IMG/VR virus record: IMGVR_UViG_3300036045_000059
Location: 1 to 25,391 of that record
DNA: 25,391 nucleotides
DNA from: a virus
Strand: one strand, 5' to 3'
The translations under genes and the position numbers were made by a program. Shown here piece by piece: positions 1-6,654 of the stretch; within the stretch, counting starts at the first letter, position 1, and each line of letters starts with the position of its first letter. A model generated the notes under the pieces. That model ran no database searches and was not told the origin of the DNA. It was given only the letters and a program-made list of their open reading frames with translations.

Positions 1-489
1 GGGAATTTCCTGCTTGGGGACGCTTGGGGGAATCTCTTGACGTGGTGGTGTGGGCGGCAACGGCTGGCCGATGTACTCTCGGACAATCGGTTCGCCGCGA
101 TGGTCTCGCCGGTCTGCAACCATCAACTGCAAGATGAGGTTTTGCGTTTGCAGGATTTGTTGCTGCGTGGCGGCGATTTGGGCTATCGCGGCGCTGTTGT
201 CGTTGTGAAAGAAGCATGTGTTTGTTTGGGCTTGCAGTGGCACCGTGAGGCCGATTAGGAGCAGGAGCGATACGCCTGTCTTCACGACGGTTCGGCTGTA
301 GATGTACTTTCCAATGACGTAGGCGTCCACAATGAGCGCGAACACTTTGAGGATGGCATTGTGCATCACATCGGTGATTACCCCTTGGTCCTCTGTCGGC
401 ACCACGTCAAACAGCACCAGGCTGCTGATGGCGAGGGTTGCAAGGGTGATCCAAAATTCCGTGGTGGTGTATCCTGGCGTTTGTTGCAT
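1..489 (-). CDS. Holin/spanin-like membrane protein, 3' end cut by window edge
   Basis: This frame is open for 163 codons from an ATG at 489 to the window edge, so the C-terminus is missing. An AGGAG ribosome-binding site lies about 6 bases upstream of the ATG. Three hydrophobic segments are visible at about residues 12-28, 45-62 and 71-86. They are followed by a Gln/Ile/Leu-rich stretch that may be a coiled coil (about 99-128) and a Pro-rich tail. An in-frame GTG at residue 69 begins a classic signal-peptide-like stretch (KTG, then LLLL, then LQA before Q), so a shorter exported product is conceivable, although I see no ribosome-binding site for it. The neighbours are an exported protease and another two-TM protein, which suggests a lysis or envelope role. 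I recognise no family; holin or spanin is inference from topology and place. Confidence 0.7.
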   Translation of the reverse strand, partial: MQQTPGYTTTEFWITLATLAISSLVLFDVVPTEDQGVITDVMHNAILKVFALIVDAYVIGKYIYSRTVVKTGVSLLLLIGLTVPLQAQTNTCFFHNDNSAAIAQIAATQQQILQTQNLILQLMVADRRDHRGEPIVREYIGQPLPPTPPRQEIPPSVPKQEIP

Positions 490-526
490 GTCGCACTCCT
501 GCCGCAACTGCGGCTTTTAGTTATGG

Positions 527-1192
527 TCAGATCGGGCAGGCTGGCTCTTGTATGATTGGCTGCGGAGTTCCTGTTTTCGGAAGGAACCGCTTGATTTGGC
601 TCAAAGGCCGATAGAGGCCGTGCGTCAAGCTGTAGCCCTGGCATACGCCTACTAATTTGCCTTCCAGGTTGAAGAGTGGTCCGCCGGAACGTCCGTGCCA
701 AGGCTTTTCTTTGGTCTGAATGTGCTGTGTAGACACCTGGGTTATGGTCGTTCTGATTCGTTTTGCTGGCCAGCACATTTCGTCATATCCGCACGAGACT
801 GCTTGGTGTGTGGTGATTTGCTCGGCCAGGTCGGCCACATAGGGCACTGGTCCGTACTCGATCCTGATGAGCGCCAGGTCGGCACGATAATCCCATTTGA
901 TAAAGCGTGGGTTCACCCGCCTGGTGCCAGGCTGTACCGCTGGAGCGTTGAGGTGGATTGGTGTTCCTGATTCGGGCTCACAATGCGCGCAGGTAAGTAT
1001 CAGGCTCATGCCGAAGGACCATCGTTGTGATGGTCCTTCGGTGTGGATGAACGTTCCGGAGCACCCATGGCTGGGGATTTGAACTACTGCCATGTAGGCG
1101 CGATCCAGGGCGGGTCCGGCGCTGCTCTGTGTGCCCACACAGAGCAGCGCGGCGATAGCCAAGAAGGAAATGCGAATGGGGTGGGTCTTCAT
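527..1192 (-). CDS. Exported trypsin-like serine protease
   Basis: The gene encodes 221 aa. The N-terminus has a signal peptide (basic start, hydrophobic residues about 8-20, likely cleavage near SSAG at 23-26). A chymotrypsin/trypsin-fold catalytic triad is readable: His70 in LTCAHC, Asp105 in YRADLALI and Ser169 in GRSGGPL. The mature part has seven cysteines (44, 68, 71, 134, 140, 184, 219), in line with an exported, disulfide-bonded enzyme. The start has a GGAG site about 8 bases upstream (GTGGAGCC). It sits between two membrane-protein genes at the end of the late region, where lysis genes are often found. No endolysin is visible in the window, so the protease may act on the host envelope at lysis or on virion proteins; this role is inferred. 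The family assignment is firm and the target is unknown. Confidence 0.9.
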   Translation of the reverse strand: MKTHPIRISFLAIAALLCVGTQSSAGPALDRAYMAVVQIPSHGCSGTFIHTEGPSQRWSFGMSLILTCAHCEPESGTPIHLNAPAVQPGTRRVNPRFIKWDYRADLALIRIEYGPVPYVADLAEQITTHQAVSCGYDEMCWPAKRIRTTITQVSTQHIQTKEKPWHGRSGGPLFNLEGKLVGVCQGYSLTHGLYRPLSQIKRFLPKTGTPQPIIQEPACPI

Positions 1193-1210
1193 GGGTTTGG
1201 CTCCACGAAG

Positions 1211-1516
1211 TTATAGTGGGTTCTTGGCCAGGAGTGGTTTGATGAGTGTTAGAATTTCCGCGATTGGTAGTTTGTCAAGTCCGAATGGCAATGCAGCGTT
1301 GTCCTTGGGTGTAGGATACAACGCCTCATTGTCGTAGTTGTTGACCAAGTACCTGTAGAACTTCGCGTGCGTTACGGCGGTCTGCCTCGATTCGGCGTGC
1401 AGTGCAGCTGTTGTGTCGTCGGGGTCTACGGGCAAGCCTTCCGCAGGCGTATTGTCGCCTACGGTTGCGGTTGTAAGTTCCGCTGCGATCTGTAAGAGTA
1501 GGTCTTTCCTGGTCAT
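1211..1516 (-). CDS. Hypothetical protein, 101 aa
   Basis: The ATG at 1516 overlaps the stop of the upstream two-TM gene in an ATGA arrangement, so the two are translationally coupled. Starting further upstream would only add residues that shadow that gene. The product begins MTRKDLLLQIAAEL, has an acidic, Pro-rich middle (about residues 20-40) and ends in a hydrophobic amphipathic helix (KLPIAEILTLIKPLLAKN). There is no signal peptide and no motif I recognise. Its position between a holin-like gene and the exported protease suggests an accessory role in lysis or late assembly, which is only a context argument. Confidence 0.65.
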   Translation of the reverse strand: MTRKDLLLQIAAELTTATVGDNTPAEGLPVDPDDTTAALHAESRQTAVTHAKFYRYLVNNYDNEALYPTPKDNAALPFGLDKLPIAEILTLIKPLLAKNPL

Positions 1517-1725
1517 GCTTTGGTCTCCGTGTGTCCGTTGCCATTCTTGAAAAGCCATGCTGTTGCTGCAGAACACAGCGAGATGAGGCCGCCCGCAAGA
1601 ATCATCGTGACATCTTCGATGTGACCATCTAACTGGTCGATCACCAAGCTGATAGCCGTTACGCTGGTGATGCCAACGACGGAAGCAACAGCAACATAAA
1701 ATTGCGCGGTAGTCTTCGGTGCCAT
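1513..1725 (-). CDS. Small two-TM membrane protein, holin-like
   Basis: This 70-aa protein has two hydrophobic segments, about residues 9-28 (FYVAVASVVGITSVTAISLV) and 41-58 (MILAGGLISLCSAATAWLF), joined by a short acidic loop, with a charged hydrophilic tail NGNGHTETKA. The size, two-TM topology and charged tail fit class II holins, and the gene lies next to an exported protease and another membrane protein. The ribosome-binding site is AGGAG, about 7 bases before the ATG. Its stop overlaps the start of the next gene (ATGA). No family is recognised by sequence; holin is inferred from topology and neighbourhood. Confidence 0.7.
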   Translation of the reverse strand: MAPKTTAQFYVAVASVVGITSVTAISLVIDQLDGHIEDVTMILAGGLISLCSAATAWLFKNGNGHTETKA

Positions 1726-1763
1726 GGGGTCACTCCTGGTTCACAAAATCCTACGCTGCTGCG

Positions 1764-2180
1764 TTACAGGTCAACCGTTGAGCTTCCCCAGGTGACAGCT
1801 TGGCGTTGCAGGTAGACGCGCTTTCGGTCGTAATCTGTGCCTCTCCCAAGCCGCTCCACGAATACCACGTCGAACCTTGTCCCGTTTCCGTCTGGGATAT
1901 AAACGCTGTCGAAATTGGTTGGCGCTTGGACTGCGGCTACGTTGCCGTTAAACCCATCCCGAATATCTGTGGTGAGAGGCATGTCAGCGATGTGCGTCCA
2001 GTACAACGCTGGTTGCGTTCCGCCTACCATCAATGGCGAGGGGTTGGCGCTAAAACTGGGTATTAAGTTGATACTGACACCACTTGCAGCTGGCGGATCG
2101 GGTGGAACAACTCCTGTGCGATAGATGTTTCCGGTGGTTTTTCCAGGGTAATCGGCTTGACTGAATTCCGTAACAGGCAT
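1764..2180 (-). CDS. Hypothetical virion-associated protein, 138 aa
   Basis: The protein is rich in Pro, Gly, Thr and Val with predicted beta character and ends in a short basic stretch (DRKRVYLQRQAVTW). I see no signal peptide, membrane segment or catalytic motif. The ATG at 2180 lies 3 bases after the stop of the head-tail connector gene; the ribosome-binding site is weak. The gene follows the connector where neck, head-closure or tail-terminator genes usually stand, so a structural role is the natural guess. The sequence does not resemble a closure or terminator family that I know. Confidence 0.65.
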   Translation of the reverse strand: MPVTEFSQADYPGKTTGNIYRTGVVPPDPPAASGVSINLIPSFSANPSPLMVGGTQPALYWTHIADMPLTTDIRDGFNGNVAAVQAPTNFDSVYIPDGNGTRFDVVFVERLGRGTDYDRKRVYLQRQAVTWGSSTVDL

Positions 2181-2183
2181 GAA

Positions 2184-3023
2184 CTATGCTCGATGGTTGA
2201 TGTAGGGTGCCAGAAGTCTTTGGATGTGATCTGGGATTCCGTGGATGGTTAATCCGCTGGTTCGGCTGACGTTGCCGGGAATCTGTTGCTGGGTGAGCCC
2301 CGGGTCTCGCATGGCCTGGTAGTACAAAGCGGCGGCCCATTCTGCGGTTGCCTCTTGAACAGATTCCGGTACGCTTTCAAACCCCGCAGTGTAGATGATT
2401 CGGTAGTTCCTTAAGCCTGTGGCCCACTTCTCGCTTATGATGTAGCCTTTGTTCGCGTCGATTCCGTAATCACCCAATTCTTCGGTGTGAAGTTTTAGGT
2501 TTGCGGTTTTGTTCATGCAGCCCAAGGCTCCTTGGATGGGCCTTAAATCCCTGGAGGGTAGGAGTTGATGAGCGGTCACTGCTTCCGCGCTCCATCCATT
2601 GCCGAGTGCGTTGATGGCGGTCGCAACCGCTGCCAGGGTGGCGTTGGCGCTCCAGGTGACGCTTGTGTCTATGGATTGCACGCCGGAAGCGGTTCGGATC
2701 AGGGTCAACCCTTCGGATGTTACTTGCACCGTCGCCCGCTGATTACTGGCACTGTTGTTGATGATCCGCAAGACTTCGTTGAGGGAGGTCGCTACGCGCT
2801 CGACACTGATGATCGGGTAGTTCCGCAGCACCATGATGTTGGCGCTAGGTCCGTCGTATTGCTCGTCATATTGCTGGACGATGAAGTCTCGCCTGCAAAA
2901 CTTGCGGACGGCATCACTGGCAGCAGCTACTGCGTGGTCCAGCAAACGCCCTAGTGCTGCGGTCAGGGTTTGCGATTGCAGTGAGACTGCGGCACGGTCC
3001 CGACTGATCAGGATTTGGCTCAT
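2184..3023 (-). CDS. Head-tail connector (gp6/gp15-like adaptor) with inserted domain
   Basis: The gene encodes 279 aa. The N-terminal part (about 20-85) has a helical stretch with the pattern HAVAAASDAVRKFCRRDF followed by YDGPSANIMVLRNYPIISVERV, typical of gp6/gp15-type connectors that attach to the portal. The C-terminal part resumes connector character (YRIIYTAGFESVPESVQEA, then AALYYQAMRD and a C-terminal helix). Between them, about residues 88-190, lies an extra Thr/Ser/Ala-rich segment (LTLIRTASGVQSIDTSVTW, then ATAINALGNGW) that looks like an inserted beta/alpha domain, which explains why the protein is longer than the usual 100-200 aa. The start overlaps the previous gene's stop by one base (TAATG). 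Confidence 0.78.
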   Translation of the reverse strand: MSQILISRDRAAVSLQSQTLTAALGRLLDHAVAAASDAVRKFCRRDFIVQQYDEQYDGPSANIMVLRNYPIISVERVATSLNEVLRIINNSASNQRATVQVTSEGLTLIRTASGVQSIDTSVTWSANATLAAVATAINALGNGWSAEAVTAHQLLPSRDLRPIQGALGCMNKTANLKLHTEELGDYGIDANKGYIISEKWATGLRNYRIIYTAGFESVPESVQEATAEWAAALYYQAMRDPGLTQQQIPGNVSRTSGLTIHGIPDHIQRLLAPYINHRA

Positions 3024-3430
3024 TAGGCAGTAACCTCTCTTTCGAGGATCAGCTCTCCCCGTGCCAGCACAATGCGGTTATCCGCGTCAGTTCGGCAGAG
3101 TTCCCAGACATATCCCTCGCCCGTTGCCAGGCCTGTGGTGACGGTCAAAGAACTGGTGTTGGCTTTTGCGATGGAGACCGTGAGAATGCCACGACCGGTA
3201 TCGGTAAGGGTGATCCCAGAGCCTACGGTTTTGGTGAACTGCACCGCGCCTGCCAGTTTGATGGCAACGGTGAACGATACGGCCCAGCCCGCGATGGATC
3301 GCGGTCTGTCCATTGTGAACACCAAAGCCAAGTCTTGCGCCCGAATGATGCGGATTAACTGTTCTGGGGGCATATCGCCTACTCCCATCACAAAGGGCAG
3401 CACGCTCGGATAAGCACAGTGGAGTTGCAT
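3023..3430 (-). CDS. Hypothetical structural protein, Ig/beta-rich
   Basis: The product is up to 135 aa. It is beta-rich (alternating Val/Thr/Ile, for example AGWAVSFTVAIKLAG and SSLTVTTGLATGEGYVWELCRTDADN) and ends in VLARGELILEREVTA, a pattern seen in small beta-sandwich phage structural proteins. The start is uncertain. The ATG at 3430 leaves only a 12-base gap to the previous gene but has no ribosome-binding site. The ATG at 3373 (MPPEQLIRIIRA) has a GGGAG site 8 bases upstream and would give 116 aa. The stop overlaps the connector start (TAATG), so the two are probably coupled. A neck or decoration role is inferred from position. Confidence 0.65.
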   Translation of the reverse strand: MQLHCAYPSVLPFVMGVGDMPPEQLIRIIRAQDLALVFTMDRPRSIAGWAVSFTVAIKLAGAVQFTKTVGSGITLTDTGRGILTVSIAKANTSSLTVTTGLATGEGYVWELCRTDADNRIVLARGELILEREVTA

Positions 3431-3442
3431 GGTGTTGTTGCT

Positions 3443-3835
3443 TTAGTTTTTCACGATGAAGCCGCGAATGATAGCGTCGATCTTTGCGGCTGTACTGGTC
3501 TTGAGTTTGGGATAGGTACCTTGGAGGCAGTAATGTGGTACGTTTAGTTGGAAGCCGCAGCCGCTGTTGATTGCAAAACTACTGCGCAAAATGCTTTCCC
3601 CATTATTTGGTGTGTTGTTGGCTCCATCAAACACCCATACGGTCATCGCTAGCTCGCAATGCAGGAAAATATCTGTGATAACTACTTGTTCGTTGGCTGC
3701 TAGCGTAACTGCCGTTTTGACTGTGGCTCCTTGGCTGCGGTACATTGTAAACCGTTGGCCTGTCTCGCTAAGCTCAGTGGCGTCAGTTGAAGTGAATTCG
3801 CCGTGAAATGGCTGCCCTTGCGCAATGCTGGTCAT
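3443..3835 (-). CDS. 130-aa structural protein, paralog A of a tandem pair
   Basis: By hand alignment this protein matches the next upstream gene (3861-4253) at 80 of 130 positions without a gap. Shared blocks are PFHGEF, NEQVVITDI, NVPHYC.QGTYPK and the C-terminal IRGFIVKN. An ATG two codons further upstream exists, but the second ATG at 3835 lines up with the paralog's start and is better spaced from an AGGA site, so I use it. The protein is beta-rich with no signal peptide or TM segment. It lies in the late structural block. A capsid decoration, neck or fibre-like role is possible, but I do not recognise the family. Confidence 0.75.
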   Translation of the reverse strand: MTSIAQGQPFHGEFTSTDATELSETGQRFTMYRSQGATVKTAVTLAANEQVVITDIFLHCELAMTVWVFDGANNTPNNGESILRSSFAINSGCGFQLNVPHYCLQGTYPKLKTSTAAKIDAIIRGFIVKN

Positions 3836-3860
3836 TTGCATTTCCTATCGCGTTTTTGCT

Positions 3861-4253
3861 TTAGTTTTTCACGATGAAACCGCGAATGGTAGCGTCAATC
3901 TGTCCTGCCTGATCGTTTACCACCTTCGGGTAGGTACCTTGTCGGCAGTAATGTGGTACGTTTAGGGTTAAGGCGTATCCGGTGTTTGCTGCAAATGATC
4001 CGAGCAAGATGCGTTCTCCTGCATCCGCTGTCTCGTTAGGTCCATCAAAAATCTCCACGTTTGCATTTGCAAGGACATGCACGTAAATATCCGTGATGAC
4101 GACTTGTTCGTTTGCGGCTAAGGCCAATGCTGTTTTGACTGTGGCCCCTTTGTTTAGGTAGAGCGTGAACCGTTGGGATTCCTCATCCATTGTTGTGGCG
4201 TCTGGTGAACTGAATTCGCCGTGAAATGGGCGTCCGTGTGCAAAGCCAGTCAT
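3861..4253 (-). CDS. 130-aa structural protein, paralog B of a tandem pair
   Basis: This is the partner of the 3443-3835 gene, with the same length, 62% identity by hand count and the same N- and C-terminal blocks. The most divergent stretch is residues about 56-95 (for example HVLANANVEIFDG against HCELAMTVWVFDG). The ATG at 4253 starts one base after the stop of the small membrane-protein gene and has an AGAGAGA-type site. DNA similarity is still visible at the 3' ends (about 3440-3479 against 3859-3898), so the pair is a tandem duplication that has since diverged. The function is unknown; a structural role is inferred from context. Confidence 0.75.
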   Translation of the reverse strand: MTGFAHGRPFHGEFSSPDATTMDEESQRFTLYLNKGATVKTALALAANEQVVITDIYVHVLANANVEIFDGPNETADAGERILLGSFAANTGYALTLNVPHYCRQGTYPKVVNDQAGQIDATIRGFIVKN

Positions 4254-4254
4254 T

Positions 4255-4458
4255 TTATTCTCTCTGAGGAAGAAATAGGTGTCCAGCGAGCAGGCCGAGT
4301 CCAAAAACAATGAACAAATGAACCCATGGTGGGCTGTTCAGGAGCAAGCTGCTGATGGTGTGTTGGGGGCCATGTGCACCGATCAGGTAAATGTCATCGA
4401 ACGCTAACGCTAGCAGCCACAACGTTAGAAAGGTCCAGGTTTGTTGATTGATGTGCAT
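4255..4458 (-). CDS. Small two-TM membrane protein
   Basis: The product is 67 aa from the ATG at 4458 (MHINQQTW). An in-frame ATG at 4476 would add six residues and overlap the exonuclease gene, but it has no ribosome-binding site, while 4458 has a weak GGA. There are two hydrophobic segments, about residues 9-26 (FLTLWLLALAFDDIYLIG) and 45-62 (WVHLFIVFGLGLLAGHLFL). The gene sits between the exonuclease and the paralogous 130-aa proteins with almost no spacing. The function is unknown; a membrane protein inside the structural block is unusual and could be a second holin or an exclusion or entry factor. Confidence 0.65.
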   Translation of the reverse strand: MHINQQTWTFLTLWLLALAFDDIYLIGAHGPQHTISSLLLNSPPWVHLFIVFGLGLLAGHLFLPQRE

Positions 4459-4459
4459 C

Positions 4460-5020
4460 TCAAAATCCACTTCCATAATGATTGAAGGTCGAGCAGTATT
4501 CTTTGAGCCTGTTGAGCACCCGTTCTAAGATCAATGTGTCTCGTAAACAGTGCTCGGCGATGTAGTCCATGGCCTCAACATCTCCGTCGAGGGCTGCGCG
4601 AATCCAAGTTTCTCCAGTGACGGGAGTTTTGTTCATTTCAATCCGAAGGTGTTCAGCTACTTTTTCCAGCGAGTTCCAGCTAAGTTTGAGATTGTTCCGG
4701 GCTAGCAACACGGGGTCGATCAGTTTTTTCTTAGGGAAGGGCGGCAAGCTCCAGCGCTCCATGCGGGAGCGTAAGAACGGCATGTCGAATTTGTGCCCGT
4801 TGTGGGCCACCAGGATGTCGTAGTTTTGCAATTCGGCGGCAATGGCCTTGGTGATGCTTTCGTCGTTGCTGCGGCCTTTACGCCATGACGGATAATCATC
4901 TCCGCGAAGCACGACTGGCTTCTTGCGGTCGGCTGGTTTTATGACTGCGCAAAGAATGACGCCAAAGTCTGCGTTGAGCGAAGAACATTCCAGGTCGAAA
5001 CAGGCCGAAGTAATACCCAT
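4460..5020 (-). CDS. DEDD 3'-5' exonuclease (RNase H-like fold, YprB/DnaQ type)
   Basis: The 186-aa protein is a stand-alone exonuclease domain. ExoI is FDLEC with Asp9 and Glu11, ExoII is VAHNGHKFDMPFL with Asp79, and ExoIII is EHCLRDTLIL with His157 and Asp161 (His-x3-Asp, DEDDh-like). The intervening IDPVLLARNN and LSWNSLEKVAEHL fit the YprB/RNase_H_2 branch of the DnaQ superfamily, whose members hydrolyse nucleotides from 3' ends of DNA or RNA with two metal ions. The start has a strong GGAGG site (TGGAGGCTGAACTG before ATG). No polymerase lies nearby; the gene is embedded among virion genes, so a role in packaged-DNA processing or host DNA breakdown is only a guess. Confidence 0.85.
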   Translation of the reverse strand: MGITSACFDLECSSLNADFGVILCAVIKPADRKKPVVLRGDDYPSWRKGRSNDESITKAIAAELQNYDILVAHNGHKFDMPFLRSRMERWSLPPFPKKKLIDPVLLARNNLKLSWNSLEKVAEHLRIEMNKTPVTGETWIRAALDGDVEAMDYIAEHCLRDTLILERVLNRLKEYCSTFNHYGSGF

Positions 5021-5034
5021 CAGTTCAGCCTCCA

Positions 5035-5062
5035 GCCGGGCCTGGCTTGCTCCAGGCCCGGC
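5035..5062 (-). other. Perfect 11-bp intergenic hairpin
   Basis: Positions 5035-5045 (GCCGGGCCTGG) and 5052-5062 (CCAGGCCCGGC) are perfect inverted repeats with a 6-base loop. The element lies between the stop of the 5083-5523 gene and the ribosome-binding site of the exonuclease gene. No T-tract follows on either strand, so it is not a classical intrinsic terminator. It could be an RNA-processing or attenuation site, or a 3'-end stabiliser that lowers expression of the exonuclease relative to the abundant structural protein upstream. Confidence 0.6.
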
Positions 5063-5082
5063 AGACTTTGCGGCGCGGTGCG

Positions 5083-5523
5083 TTATGCCACGATCTCATC
5101 GACACTGGCCAGGTCACTCCCGCTTGCCGGTTTGTGGCGCGCTCTGCCCAGGACTAGCAGCCCGAAGTCGCTGGTTGCTGTTCCAAGCGTCACTTCGGCG
5201 TTGAGGTAGCGATCACCAGCGGTCAGCTCTTCAGACTTGACGCAGACAACCACTTGCTTGTCACTGTCCGAGCCTGCTTGGGTCAGTTGGGTTATGCTCT
5301 TAACGGTGTTGCCGAATGTTCCGTTGGCACTGCCCGATTCAATGTCCATGTTTAGTGTGGCAGACGAACCGAGGGTTCCTGCCATCAGGATGAACATGAC
5401 TTCCGACCAGAGCGTCATGTCGATGGTGTCGTTTTCGGTGCCATAGGTGTTGTACTCGCTTGCCGTGTAGGCATCAGGGTCGATACATGAAATCACGGCC
5501 CATTCTTCGTGTCCAAAGTTCAT
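5083..5523 (-). CDS. Hypothetical structural protein, 146 aa
   Basis: The protein begins MNFGHEEWAVISCIDPDAY and is rich in Ser, Thr, Gly and acidic residues, with probable beta structure (TLNMDIESGSANGTFGNT, then DKQVVVCVKSEELTAGDRYL, then FGLLVLGRARHK). There is no TM segment or catalytic motif. An AAGGAG site stands 8 bases before the ATG. It is the gene after the beta-helix protein in the capsid block, and it is followed by a strong hairpin rather than by direct coupling. A minor capsid, decoration or tail-completion role is plausible; I recognise no family. Confidence 0.7.
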   Translation of the reverse strand: MNFGHEEWAVISCIDPDAYTASEYNTYGTENDTIDMTLWSEVMFILMAGTLGSSATLNMDIESGSANGTFGNTVKSITQLTQAGSDSDKQVVVCVKSEELTAGDRYLNAEVTLGTATSDFGLLVLGRARHKPASGSDLASVDEIVA

Positions 5524-5541
5524 TAGGGTTGCTCCTTGAGA

Positions 5542-6465
5542 TTAGGTTGCGATTGGGTCCAGGATGGCGCTCAAATCTTCCGTAATTACGCCGTAGTAGT
5601 TTTCAGCTAGTACCATTGCGGTGGCTGTGATGCCGTTGGCTTGAGCTGCTGCACCGCAGCACAGGTTTCGCACTACCATGCCGGTGGCGGCTGCGGCAAA
5701 ATTGATGCACCCGTCTGTGGTGTTGGCGATGTTTCCAATGACGTTGTCCAGAACGCGGCAATAGGTAACAACACCTGCTCCTCCTATGGCCATCGTGCCC
5801 CAGTCGCCATGCAGTAGGTTGTTTCGGATCAGATGGCTATCGCCAGTTCCGGCGAAGTTGATGAAGTGTGTGTCTGCTGCGTCAGGGCAACGCGCCTCGC
5901 AGTTTTCCACGGTAATTCGGCTGGAGGTTGTGCTGGTTGCGTCCTGGATGCATATCAGGAAGTTCTCGTTGGTCGTTGGTTCGAGGAATCGGCATCGTCG
6001 GATGGTGAAGTCTGTTGCGTTGACGTCGATGCAAACCGCAATGTCCGCGAAAGACGCCTCAAACTGGAAACCTTCAATCGTGATGTTGGCAGCGTCAATG
6101 TCTACGTCGGCGGTTGCGGCACTGGTGAGGTCGATCTTTGGTTGCAATGTGCCGTTGCCAATACCTATGAGTGTGATGCCGGCAACATCGAGGTCTAAAC
6201 CGCCTGCTGCGGAGACCGTCTCTACGTGCCCTGGTAGGGCGATAATCACGTCGCCCTGGTTGGCAGTGCATTGCCCGACAGCGTAATCGAGTGTGGCAAA
6301 TGGAGCGTCCGGCGTTTGACCTTTGCCGGGCGTGTCGCCTTTGTTGGCGTGTGTGGAGTTGACGAAGAAGATGTTGCCAGGCGTGAAGCGTGGGTCGAGG
6401 ATCAGGAGATCGCCGACCCCGCCTTGCTGTCGCGTTTGCAAGAATGGAGAGCGGGTCAAAGCCAT
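5542..6465 (-). CDS. Parallel beta-helix virion protein (pectate-lyase-like fold)
   Basis: The 307-aa protein begins MALTRSPFLQTRQQGG. Its first third has the pattern seen in right-handed beta-helix proteins with a DUF1565-like opening (FFVNSTHANKGDTPGKG, then PDAPFATLDYAVGQC, then GDVIIALPGHVETV). About residues 95-290 form repeating short strands (ITLIGIGNG, ITIEGFQFEA, FTIRRCRFLE, ITVENCEARC, HLIRNNLLHG, CRVLDNVIGN, MVVRNLCCG), the coil ladder of a parallel beta-helix. I see no catalytic signature of a lyase. The AGGA site overlaps the stop of the preceding zinc-ribbon gene, so the two are coupled. It lies right after the capsid gene; a capsid fibre, decoration or glycan-binding spike is the likely role. 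Confidence 0.8.
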   Translation of the reverse strand: MALTRSPFLQTRQQGGVGDLLILDPRFTPGNIFFVNSTHANKGDTPGKGQTPDAPFATLDYAVGQCTANQGDVIIALPGHVETVSAAGGLDLDVAGITLIGIGNGTLQPKIDLTSAATADVDIDAANITIEGFQFEASFADIAVCIDVNATDFTIRRCRFLEPTTNENFLICIQDATSTTSSRITVENCEARCPDAADTHFINFAGTGDSHLIRNNLLHGDWGTMAIGGAGVVTYCRVLDNVIGNIANTTDGCINFAAAATGMVVRNLCCGAAAQANGITATAMVLAENYYGVITEDLSAILDPIAT

Positions 6466-6474
6466 AGTGTGTTC

Positions 6475-6651
6475 CTAAAAAAGGTTGAGCTGTCCTTTGG
6501 CGGGTGCGTTGCGTTTTCGAGTTTCGTGGGAATGCTTGCTACACTTCAGTGTGACGACGCCTCCCTGTCGTTTGTCGGTTGGCTTGGCGTATGAGTGGTG
6601 CAAATCCCCGCAGATTGGGCACTTGCACCACTCTTTCTTGAGGTTTTCCAA
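6475..6651 (-). CDS. Small zinc-ribbon protein with TTG start, directly after the capsid gene
   Basis: This 58-codon frame has TTG as its only possible start, one codon after the capsid stop (TAA TCC TTG) and in the same frame. A GCGGGG stretch lies just upstream. The peptide reads ENLKKEWCKCPICGDLHHSY and continues to a second cluster KCSKHSH, so Cys9/11/14 and Cys37 with His40/42 form a likely zinc-binding knuckle. The basic C-terminal half (ETRKRNAPAKGQ) would suit nucleic-acid binding. Its TAG stop overlaps the ribosome-binding site of the beta-helix gene (TTTTTTAGGAACACACT before ATG), which supports real translation. Possible roles are a Com-like translational regulator or a capsid-associated protein. 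Readthrough of the capsid UAA would append the same sequence to the capsid. Confidence 0.6.
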   Translation of the reverse strand: MENLKKEWCKCPICGDLHHSYAKPTDKRQGGVVTLKCSKHSHETRKRNAPAKGQLNLF

Positions 6652-6654
6652 GGA

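Noticed and set aside
501-518. Hairpin GCCGC/GCGGC plus TTTT as a terminator on the plus strand
   Set aside because: The stem is only 5 bp, no plus-strand gene is present to terminate, and on the minus strand it has no T-tract.
527-776. Minus-strand 132-codon frame from 378 to 776
   Set aside because: It overlaps both the protease gene and the left membrane-protein gene out of frame, and its composition is shadow-like.
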